NCBI GenBank assembly: GCA_961205875.1
Contig: OY540810.1
Span: 5,022,001-5,086,000 of the forward strand
Length of the DNA: 64,000 bases
Direction of reading: 5' to 3'
From: Sialis fuliginosa
Lineage: Eukaryota; Arthropoda; Insecta; Megaloptera; Sialidae
Positions 34,656 to 44,277 of the stretch are shown in pieces. The notes below the pieces were generated by a model. The model had not been told where the DNA came from and searched no databases. It saw only the letters and a list, made by a program, of their open reading frames with translations. Each line of letters starts with the position of its first letter. Position 1 is the stretch's first letter. The position numbers and the translations under genes are program-made.

Positions 34656-34836
34656 TAAGGTCATGGAGGCAAATAAGGCCCACCTTTATTAAAAATGCTA
34701 TATTTCGGGTAATAATTTGTATAAGTATCTTCTATGTGTACATAAAAACCCAGACCAATCCAACTATTATAAATGAATGTGTTTTTTTTACATGGGCCTT
34801 ATCACACCCTGGGCCTTATTTGCCGTAAGTACCTTA
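34656..34836. mobile_element. Short terminal-inverted-repeat element, family I copy 1
   Basis: The left end TAAGGTCATGGAGGCAAATA and the reverse complement of the right end (TAAGGTACTTACGGCAAATA), each followed by AGGCCCA, pair over about 27 bp. At 181 bp it is a MITE. GGCAAATAAGRC ends recur at 50.65-50.86 kb. Confidence 0.7.
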
Positions 34837-35530
34837 CATATTTTATACCTATTATCTTTCTAAGGCAATAAAAACAATAAAATTAAGGCAAACATCTGCA
34901 TTGAATTATAACATCATATATAAAGTTTGATATTGCGACCAATCACGCCACACAATTTGGGAAACGCTATCAATCAATATGTTCAATAACGACAAAAACA
35001 AAATGAACAAGACTGTTTCACATCACACAACAATGTGTAATCGTATTGTGTTAATCTGACTATCAATATATACATATTTTGGTGCTACAAAAAAATGTTA
35101 TTCTTCCAATTTTATTAACCCTTGTGTTAATGGATTGGTATCAGTGCACCTTTTTCGATTTCATAACAAAACAATATCGATGAAACAAAACGTGAATGAG
35201 GTACGTTTATTCGTATGCCTTCTTTGTTAAACAAAACCGCCTTAGACCTCTTTTTATTTCTTAGTTTCTCTTGAAACTCCCAAACGACCGCGAATATTCC
35301 TCTATACCTGATGCCGGCGGGCTTCAGCTTGCACTTTGGTTTCACAGCCCTTGTAAGAGGTGGGTTAGCAATATTGCTTACAACAAAGGTATATCATCTG
35401 ATACGGAAATATTCTGTTAAAAAATATTTTCGGCTGTGGTTTCACGCTATAAAATTGTATTGTTGAGGCAGTTTAATCAATGATTACATTTTTTAAATCA
35501 TATGTTAAAGATAAATAGATATATATTAAA
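34837..35530. other. Non-coding stretch with a weak minus-strand frame
   Basis: A 72-codon minus-strand frame (35127-35345) is basic, begins MKPKCKLKPAG and is the least A+T-biased small frame in this area. It has no domain that I recognise and no convincing splice sites or homologue. The rest is A+T-rich. Confidence 0.3.
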
Positions 35531-36083
35531 TTTTGTTTCCTTGCCATATCGAAGATACGAGAAGCTTTATCTTTTTAAAATGAGAAAAAAAAAATTTCTC
35601 TCAAAATTTTAATTTCATCTTTCCGCCCCATATCTGTCTGTCTGACCCCTTAATCCTTTTCACACGCATAACTCCAGAACCACTGAAAGACATTATTGAA
35701 ACTTGGTTGGATGGACGGTCCCATTTAAAAATCATTGAAACCGTGTGTTGGTTTAAAATATTCCCATACAAAGATTTATCTCAATTTCATCTAAACAATC
35801 GTCTTTTGTTTTTAAATCACTATTTACTTTGACAAATTGTCATTTTGACGTTTACATAGCAGAAAAATTTAAAAGTAGATTGAAATTGTCAAAATATTAA
35901 AAATATTCGAAAAAATAATCATACACGTATTAAGAAAAATTTCGAATTAATATTTTTTAATAATATTTGTATAAAAATTAAATGGTTAACCAATGGCAAA
36001 TAGTTCATCTGAATACTTTTAAACTAATTAATATATAATTGGTGGATTTAGCACGAGGAAGCACTGTGCATTTACTTGGCAGA
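35531..36083 (-). mobile_element. Family E element copy 2, inverted and shortened
   Basis: Read on the minus strand it runs from TCTGCCAAGTAAATGCACAG to ATATGGCAAGGAAACAAAA. It keeps CACGGTTTCAATGATTTT, ACCACTGAACC-like words (here GGTTCTGGAGTTATGCGTGT) and the cleavage-like TATCTTCTCG tail. The 20-bp tandem is reduced to about one unit and the middle is deleted relative to the 0.8-kb copies. Confidence 0.75.
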
Positions 36084-36971
36084 TATTTTTACAGATATAA
36101 TAATAAAATGAATATTTCATAATTTGATTTCGGTCATTTGTAATTATCAAATTAACTAATTAACCGAGCTGCACATCTGAAGAAGTAAGTTAATATTTAA
36201 AAATGTATTCAACTAGAAATAAAATAAAATATCGATAATAATAAGACACCATTAATCTTTCTTCTCAATTTAAACTGTCTCATTAAAACATTACGGCGAT
36301 TTAACTCAAATATTTTATATTAATTTATAATGCACACGCATTAAATGGTTTGATTCAGCTGCCATGATAATTTTAATATTATGAGCTTGGGGTATCAATT
36401 ACGTAAGAATTTTTAATCTACGGGAATCGGGAACAGGAAATCACATTTTCTAGACTCAATCCATATTATTTGACCCCTCCCCCATCATTATCCCATCCTG
36501 ACATGCGAACTTAAGTACATTTCAGAAAAAAAATCCTAGAATGTAGAATTTATTGTGAGTATGAACTCTTTATTTATTAAACAGTGTTTGTAACAAAAGA
36601 CAAACCCAACTTACCGATTCATACAAGCGTAATGTATGTGACAACTAAATCCATATCTAAGAATATTCCGAACATCTCAAAATACGATATTCGTAATACA
36701 ATTCAAAACATAACTTTCACACAATTTCTGTTCTTAACAAAAGTGTCCCGCAACACACCAGAAGTAACAAGTACTCGAGTATATCGCGATGATCTTGAAT
36801 AAGAGCGAAAGTGCATATCGCCGGATATTATACATTTATAAATAACTTTCATTAAACGAAAGTCAGAGCTCGAAAATTAATTTAAGATTTTTTTATATAA
36901 TAAATATAAAACTCATTGAGTATAGCTAATTTACTTGTACTTCCTATTAATTGCTTTGATTTTCCATAGAA
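36084..36971. other. Non-coding stretch
   Basis: A+T-rich. A 72-codon frame at 36584-36802 (Thr/Asn/Ile-rich) has no domain. Confidence 0.5.
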
Positions 36972-38114
36972 CAGTGGTTCTCAACTAAATCAAAAATAAA
37001 ATTTTTATTTATACCTAATATATTTTAATATATTAACGAGAAGATCGCAGCACAATGTATTTTACATTTGTAATAAATTATAGTTTTGAATTATTTCTGA
37101 AAATACGTAAATACGACGAGTACTTACTAGTAAATTTCTTAAAAATTTGTTGATCGAAGATTTTGATAATAATAAAACATTTAAATATTAAAATTCCTTA
37201 AATTGTCAGTTTTCATTTGATACCCTACTCGCCAAGATTGAACCAAAATATTTTTTTTCCAACTCATTTGCCCCCTCAAAAAGCACTAAATACTTAAAAT
37301 TGTATTTTTATAAGTAAGGTCTATCAAGGAACCACTATTTACTATTTACTATAATATGCCAAATCTCAGCTTTCTAGATTACAATTTTGTATCAAAGTGT
37401 ACATTTTTCTGATATAAAAATTATAGGTACCTTTTTTGATGAAATGGATACACTATTTGTTAAAAAAGAATATTAATGAAATATAATTCAGTAAAAAGAC
37501 ATCACAGAAATAAATTATGTACATACAAATTGCGTGTATAATTCATTCAACCAAATTGTATCTAATGACCCATTAAATAAAAAAAGATTTTAAGTGCTTG
37601 CCACACAAAATATAAATAACTTATTATTGATTGACAAAAGAAGTATCAAAAGAACCCAAGATTTGTTATGTATTTTAATGTTCTTGTTGAATAGATGAGA
37701 GAGGCGTGCCTTTTATTTTATTACCTTTTTTATTATTTCTTCAACAATTTTCTTTGTCTATTATGAATTGTTTTTTTACTAACAATAAATATAATGACTT
37801 TTTTCATTAACTTCAATAAACTGTAGTTCTTTCTTTTTAAGAAATTAATTGATTTTAGTACCAAAGTAAATGTATGCACATTCATATTTTGTTATTTACT
37901 ATCTAAAATAATTATATGAAATATTTATTTTAATTTTATTTAATATCACCTGTTTTCATTTCCCTACAGCTGAAATTAATAAAATTAAAATAAAAATTAA
38001 AGAAATAAAACTTTTATTTTTATTATTATTATTTATTTTGTCTCTACTTGCGTTTATATAATTAATAAAAATGATATATGAAATAGAATGAAAAATAACT
38101 GTTTAGAACCACTG
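36972..38114. mobile_element. Possible hAT-type element with CAGTGGTTCT ends
   Basis: CAGTGGTTCTCAACT at 36972 is a standard hAT start, and TAGAACCACTG at 38104-38114 is its reverse complement. The 1.1 kb between is A+T-rich and shows no transposase. The flanking octamers do not match, so the two ends may belong to different insertions. Confidence 0.5.
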
Positions 38115-38699
38115 TTATATTGTTGTACCGTATGATATCACGATAATAAAAACCGGGCGAATCTTTTAATTAATATTAATTGTGCATCGAATTGCAATTC
38201 CAGAACTCAGTGCCGCTTCTAAATCTCTGAATTATTTCTAATTAAAGCCGTTCGGTAGAGCAGTTTATTTTTAAATTAACACTTAGCGTGAATCAGTATC
38301 CAATAAAAATTCATGTGTTAAAGTGAAAACCACGATGAATCATCCCGTTCCTTATTCTCTCTTTCAATATCTGCTTCTTTTTTTCCTTGTCTTCAAGGAA
38401 TTTTAATTGAAAGAAAAAGAAAATGTGAGCAGAAATAGTTTATTTTTATTTGGGGTTATTTATTAGAAAAGGCAACTGTAATAGAATTTCATTATTTTTC
38501 GATAGTATAACTTAAACGTTTTGATTTTGATGCAAGCTGTACCTTCTTTAAATCTTCATATACATACTTAGTATTGAATGAACAGCTATAAATAGATATT
38601 GTAAAAAATAATAATAACTTTATTGTCTAAACGTCAAAATTTATTATTATTAAAAACGTATGCTTTTTCATTGACATTTCAGTGTGTAAAGTAGTATTA
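38115..38699. other. Non-coding stretch
   Basis: 38210-38400 is unique and slightly richer in G+C; no gene or element is recognised. Confidence 0.45.
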
Positions 38700-38746
38700 T
38701 TGCGCTCGCCGTGCGACAAAGTTACTTTTACGCACGGCGTGCGCAA
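38700..38746. repeat. G+C-rich hairpin in A+T-rich surroundings
   Basis: TTGCGCTCGCCGTGCG and CGCACGGCGTGCGCAA pair at 15 of 16 positions around a 15-base loop. Partial outward pairing (GTATTATTGCGC / reverse complement GAATACTTTTGCGC) suggests the centre or remnant of a small inverted-repeat element. Confidence 0.65.
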
Positions 38747-38989
38747 AAGTATTCACTGTTTTCATAGTAACACATACAGTTTTACATTTTTTTACGATTA
38801 ATGAATTTTATAAATACTATTGTATTATAGTATTAAACAAATTACTAAAATTTAAGCACTATATTAATTATTGTTTTTGGCATACTAAATTCGAATCCGT
38901 TCCCCCAATAGCTCAATTAGCTCAGGATATCGAGATATCCAAATCTAAAAGTGCCAAAAATAATGATTTTGGACACAAGTATTTTTTAA

Positions 38990-39420
38990 GCATTTTTTTT
39001 CTTAAGTGTTCGTTCACCGTAACAAATAGATCTATTATATCTTTCTTCTTAAAAATTAACTTTTATTTTTTAATGTACAATTTTTTTTCGCCGAAATACA
39101 GTTGTTTGAAGATTTTATTATATTTGTGTGTATTATTGTCCATTGTGTCTGTTATCTATTAAAATATTATATCTTAAAATAGTATATCTCGGTGAAAAAA
39201 ATCATATAGTGAACAGTAAAAGTTCATTGTAAAGGTACTATTTGTTGCACCCAACGAAAATATTAGAAATTATTACCAAACTACATACATATATTAATAT
39301 GTTCAAAATCGTCATTTTTGGTACTTTTAGGTTAGGATATTTCGAGAACCTGGAGTAATTTCGTAATTTGGAGAACGAATTTGGATTCATAACGCCATAA
39401 ACCTTCCGGGTCGTCTATTC
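38990..39420. mobile_element. Family A element, diverged copy
   Basis: It has the same order as 2357-2750: a GTTCGTTCACCGTAACAAATAG-like word, AACTTTTATTTTTTAATGTACA, TTTTTTTTCGCCGAAATAC, an imperfect inverse of the stem, AAAATCGTCATTTTTGG, TTTTAGGTTAGGATA and AACGCCATAAACC. Borders are approximate. Confidence 0.55.
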
Positions 39421-42339
39421 AGGTCTCAACCAAAAAACAAATTTTTTTTTTTGCTCTATGAAATCATTTTACAAATCTTGAATTTTAAAGAAAATTTAAT
39501 AAAACTACAAGTTTACGATAAGATGTAGTAACTCTGGCCCAGTTCTGGAATATGTTGCTTCTAATGTTGCTACTCAGAATATTGCTCGATTTAATTAATT
39601 TTCTGGTGTGAAACGGAAGCTGGTAGTACTAGTTAAAGATTGTTATCAATTATGTGTAGTTCATGCTTCTTTACGACATACAACGCTCTCATGTCAACAA
39701 GGAATAGATTATAGTAAATATATACCCTTCAATGTTGAGTGTTTCAACGTGATGGTTTTTAATTTCTGGCAAGTACATATTTTCATGTTAAAAATTTAAT
39801 TTATTTCACCTTATCCAATCTGCCTACTACTTTATGCTTTAGGATAACGTTAACCCACTATTTGGAGTAACGTTGGTCTAACATTAATCCCTTTTTTTTC
39901 TTGACTTGTTTTATATAAAAAAATATTAATAATTACTATCTGTTATTAGGAACAGAAGGCCCAAAAAGAAGATGAAAAAAGGTGCAGATTTTATAGGCTT
40001 AATAATTGTTTCCCTAAAATAGACTGTTATTAGGTCAATGAATATGAGAATGTGATGAAAAAATTAATAATATAATTAATCACATGTATTAAATTAAATT
40101 AGCAACCTAAAAATAAATCGAGAAAAATCTATATGATCAACATCAAAAGAACAAGATATAATAAAAATAAACACTAATACGAAAGCAATAAATTAATTAT
40201 AAACACGAATTAGTTCGGAAACCTTGACCATTGAATACCATAAACAGAAAAGAGATAGCAAACATTTCTAATACTGCTGCAATGCCCGGAGCAAGACATA
40301 TTACACACTTGTTTACAGATAACATACCCAAATTGTATGTTATTATATTTATATATGTACGCAGTGTAGCTATTATGTATATTTATTTATGTAATAAAAC
40401 TTATTGATTCGACACAGGAATGCTTTACATTGTATTACACAAGAACTGTCGAAAGGCGCGTAACCATGGCAACGCTTTTAACCTGTGTTCCTAAGAAGTA
40501 TTTTTATAATGCTCGTCAAAGTCCTCGTATAAAAGAAAAGAAAATGAAAGCATTAAAAGCTGAATATTTTTTGAAATTAAGTAGGTGTAAATATAATTAA
40601 CGTTATTATGTCATCAGTCTTTATGATCATCATCTTTGCAATGTCTTCTTCCCATTCCAGGGTTTTTGGTACTTCGTAAAAACTGAATATAAGTATATCG
40701 CCGTTGACAGTGTAATAGTAAATACTGCGAAAGTATCACGAGGAAAATTTTTACAGGACGTTATAAAAAATAAAATATCTGCCTGTTTAGAGATAAAATT
40801 GGGCGTTTTTTATTGGTTTTTATGAGATTATTCGAACAGGTGTGAATTAACATTAAGAACGTGTCGGATAGAAATCTTAATTTTGTTTCTATTGTTAGTT
40901 TGGTGGTAATTACCAAGTGATGTTACGCTCTATTCCATTACCAACGACGATGAATAGAAAAAACCTGTAAATTATAAATAACTCTTACTGTTATATTAAT
41001 ATATATAAATTATATCGCCATATAGATACTTTCTTTATTCTTAAATTCAAAGAAAAATAGAATACACTTAAATCTCCGCTCGTTATCCAAGCTTTTAACT
41101 CCAAACTGATTTATAATACTTTAAAGCTTTTACCAAAATGAAATCTTTTTATAAAAATATAATTATGTAAGTAGCAACTAAAACTTTTTAATACTTTCCA
41201 TGTGAAGATATACGTATATATATTTAATTACAAAATAATAAAAAGTTTTAACTTTTTTTGAAAAAATAAATTTGTTTTTCTATATGTATATATTGTAATT
41301 TATTACACAGTAAGATATGAATAAATATATATTCGAAGAAAGTAGGTTATTAAAACACTTTTAAAAAACCATAACTATTTACATTGCCCACACCGTACAC
41401 TAAAATAGCAGTACTTAAGATCCTATGAGTCAAAAATAGTTTTAAATAAACTATCAAAGAAATATGACAATATATCTACCTACAAGCATGTACATATGTC
41501 TTAATGACCAGCTTTATAACAGAGAGACTTAAAAAGGATTAAAACGTTTTTATAAAAGCGTTAAATTTATCACTGTCATTATTTGTTATTAAAGCCAAGA
41601 ATATGTACCCACTAGAATAGAACATGGAAAAAAATAATGTGAATACACAATACGAAAGATAATTAACTGTTTCATTATTTTTATTTTTAGTTGTAAAACA
41701 CTGTTTTCCGGATTTTTGAGTATAAGAACATTAATCTTACTAGTACAGATTTATTTTCATTCATAAAAAATCGTTTGTAATTAATTTTTTTTTGGGAACT
41801 GTTAATAAAAAAAAAAAATTTCAAATGATAGGTGTAATCTCGAAAACATAATACGTATTTTAATAGCCATATTGTAAAACCAATAATTTAAATTATGTGA
41901 TTATATTTTTGGTGTATTGAGTAGAAGCATCGATGTTGAATGAACGTTGTTCACCTCGAGCAGTTGCTGAATGGCCAAGATGATCGGCCGACTAGCAACA
42001 AGAAATTAAATATAAAGGTTCACGTACATGATATTTTATATATATATTTACAGTTTAAGAAACTGAGGAAGATAGAGAATATGAAAATTTACGTTTCTAA
42101 CAATAGTTTTCGTTTTGACAAATCTACAATTTTTTAATAATTATTACAAATTTGGTAAATTTACAACTGTTGATATTAATCGTGTATCATGACTATATTG
42201 AAAACTATATAAAAACGTAAAATTTTGAAAAAAATAAATCATTATAAATACTCAGAGTAGTGTAGCAAATGTGTTATGGAGCGCTTTATTATTCAATAAG
42301 TCTTTGTTTTTAAATGTACTGCGAAAAACAGTCTTCAGT
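39421..42339. other. Long non-coding stretch
   Basis: A+T-rich, with an RFX X-box at 40460 inside a small G+C-richer patch (40440-40500). Frames at 39608-39799 and 41940-42137 show no domain. 40640-40760 is mildly richer and unassigned. Confidence 0.5.
40460..40473 (+). promoter_or_regulatory. Perfect RFX X-box motif
   Basis: GTAACCATGGCAAC fits the X-box consensus GTHNYYATRRNAAC at every position. It lies in GCGTAACCATGGCAACGC, a partly symmetric context. X-boxes bind RFX factors upstream of cilium genes. No ciliary gene is visible next to it, so the role is unproven. Confidence 0.4.
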
Positions 42340-42731
42340 TACGAGATTGACAGTGTGGTGCCAAATTTGGTCAGAAGTTGTGATTATACCTTATTTCTCC
42401 GAAGACATTGCTGGTATTGTTGTAACTTATACCACATCAATCGTATGAAATGAGGTTGGAACCACACAATAGAAATTTTGAAGAGAATGTTTCCAAACCA
42501 ATTAATCTCCAGACGCGGTAACGTCGAGGGCTTCCAAGATCTTAAAATTTATATACTTCGGACTATTTTCTGTGGAGTTGTCTGAAAGGATGTGTCTATG
42601 CCAACAATCCAATAGTTTTGAAATATCGATTGACATTTTTATTAATGTTAGATATGAGAAACACTCTTGGAAGAACTAGAATTTATTTGGCAACAAGAGG
42701 TGGGAATTTGGCAAATAAAGGATTTATATAA
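42340..42731 (+). pseudogene. Broken mariner-like transposase, C-terminal part
   Basis: Pieces of a Tc1/mariner (IS630-type DDE) transposase occur in the right order but in shifting frames. TVWCQIWSEVVIIPYF at about 42350 matches the VWCALWSxGVIGPYFF region. HTIEILKRMFPNQLISRRGN at about 42464-42522 matches the FPxRLISRxGDVxWPPRS region. SDYFLWSCLKGCVYANNP at 42558-42611 matches the TPLDYFLWGxxKxxVYANNP region that follows the second catalytic Asp. ATRGGNLANKGFI then stop ends at 42731. Stops, frameshifts and an internal deletion that removes the WPPRSCDLT segment show it is dead. The DNA-binding N-terminal half is missing here. Confidence 0.75.
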
Positions 42732-42889
42732 TATTTTGTATTTATTATAGGGAAAAACGAAATTTTTAAAGTTAAATTTTGGCCACCCAGTAGTAATTTT
42801 CAATCAGTGATGTTTTTCCTAAATTAAAATCAATGTGAGACATGAATGAAGTGTAAAACAAACGTAACTTAAGTGTGACCATGTATAGG
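42732..42889. other. Downstream flank of the transposase remnant
   Basis: A+T-rich sequence in which no terminal repeat of the mariner copy was identified. Confidence 0.4.
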
Positions 42890-43105
42890 TGACCACAATC
42901 AGCACGAGCGGAAAGTGAATGACGCCCACTGCGACCAGCACACTCGTGCACGCGCGTGGTGTCTTGCAGTGTGCTTCCTACGCGCTCCAAGACGTGAATT
43001 ACACCAAAACACCCACGGGCTAAAAGTGTCTCCGCCTGAGCACCAACAACTCTGCGAATAAACAAAACCACTGGCGCACGATCGAGTTCTAACCGGTCAG
43101 TGTAA
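42890..43105. promoter_or_regulatory. CpG-dense island, candidate promoter or 5' exon
   Basis: About 18 CpG dinucleotides in roughly 210 bases (CACGAGCGG, CGTGCACGCGCG, TACGCGC, GCGCACGATCGAG), in DNA that is otherwise nearly CpG-free. The right side has an Inr-like TCAGT (ACCGGTCAGTGTAATA near 43096) and then AAGGTAATTT, which could be a donor. The minus strand is open for 99 codons (42772-43071) from a non-ATG start, with no domain. A promoter, an untranslated exon or an unrecognised G+C-rich element are all possible. Confidence 0.3.
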
Positions 43106-43138
43106 TAAATAAGGTAATTTCACATTGAAGAACCCATT

Positions 43139-43164
43139 GCAATAATAATAATTATTATTATTGC
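43139..43164. repeat. Perfect 26-bp palindrome
   Basis: GCAATAATAATAA immediately followed by its exact reverse complement, TTATTATTATTGC, with no loop. It lies just beyond the CpG-dense island. Confidence 0.85.
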
Positions 43165-44077
43165 CATCGCTAAACAATATTCATATTTTTATCTATGGTT
43201 CTATTGTTGGTGTATATTTTATAGTTATAGAATATATTAAATATTAATTAAGAAAATGATTTAACTGCCATTGTCAAAGCCGGATGAAAGATGTTTGTTA
43301 ATTTTATGTGAAGTATTTATTCTTTAATCAAGAAGTATTTCTTTAATATTTACAATATTTTTATTGGCATATATACTATAAGTTTATTTTAACATGAGAA
43401 AAATGTGTGTATGGAGGTTACAGAATGTATATTTCTCATCTTTTGATTATAATGCTTAATATATGTTATATTTCTTAGGTGATAAGTAAATTTTTCTAAT
43501 GCTATTGATAAAAGTACTACTAGAGACAAATGTGGATACTAATTTAACTTAACCAACCGCATTGTCAAAAAAATGCAAAAATGGAAAATAAAAATATTAA
43601 AAGAAATTAACAAGCGGATCACAGCTCCAAAGAAGACGAAGAAAACGATTTCGTTTCAAACCGTTCTGTAGATACTTACTAAGGAAATTGTACACGAAGA
43701 ACTTGACTTTGAAGTCAACGGGCCAAAATTATTAGAGAATGAATTAAATTAAAATTTGCTTCTCTAGAGGAAAAGAAATACAAATTGACAAAACTACAAT
43801 GTCTCTTTCATTAAAAAAAAAATTAGATAAAAATTTCAAATTCGATTAAATATATTTGATATTCCTCAAAAATAGCAGATAGTTTTTTTTATACATTCAT
43901 TAAAACGATCGCACAATATATATCTGTATTATAACGGGTGAAAAATTAAGAGTGACCCCCCTGAGAAAAGAAATTACTTAGTGGGCCTAATTTTAACTGT
44001 CAAATCTTTTGTAAACCTTAAAGTTTTCGTGAAAATGTAACGGTGAATTATCTGAGTAGAGCATTTTATTACAACCA
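43165..44077. other. Non-coding stretch with a possible decayed frame
   Basis: 43610-43760 is less A+T-rich and reads on the plus strand as stop-interrupted but protein-like pieces (APKKTKKTISFQTVL, then KEIVHEELDFEVNGPKLLEN). I do not recognise it; it may be part of an old element. Confidence 0.3.
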
Positions 44078-44277
44078 ATGCAATTATTCAGACTCAGAGG
44101 TGGTTCCAACAACAATTTAATGTTCCCGTGGCTCCTATATAGTCGCAAGATAATAATTGGAAAATGGGTCGACAAATATCGCCTCACAGGTTCACTTGAA
44201 GATAGTAAACCTGCGAAGAGAAAAAGCAACAGAATCGAAGCAAATTATAATCAATCCGTGCAACGCTTATCTCAATA
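44078..44277 (+). pseudogene. Broken transposase N-terminal helix-turn-helix fragment
   Basis: The frame contains KWVDKYRLTGSLEDSKPAKR, which follows the pattern (R/K)WVxx(F/Y)RxTGSxxDxKxxGR seen after the first helix-turn-helix of mariner-type transposases. The basic linker, RIEANYNQSVQRLSQ, then resembles the start of the next helix-turn-helix, after which stops interrupt at 44278 and beyond. It lies 1.35 kb downstream of, and on the same strand as, a C-terminal transposase piece, so the two cannot be one intact copy in normal order. It is probably a second, truncated insertion. Confidence 0.5.

Noticed and set aside
35127..35345. 72-codon basic minus-strand frame (MKPKCKLKPAG...)
   Set aside because: Looks slightly more protein-like than its neighbours, but no domain, no supported splice sites and no homologue recognised.
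36972..38114. Calling the CAGTGGTTCT pair a single intact hAT element with certainty
   Set aside because: The 10-base ends match, but no deeper pairing, subterminal repeats or target duplication are visible, so it is reported only as possible.
42772..43071. 99-codon minus-strand frame through the CpG-dense island
   Set aside because: It starts at GTG, not ATG, and shows no domain. CpG-rich DNA lacks stop codons by composition, so openness alone is weak evidence.
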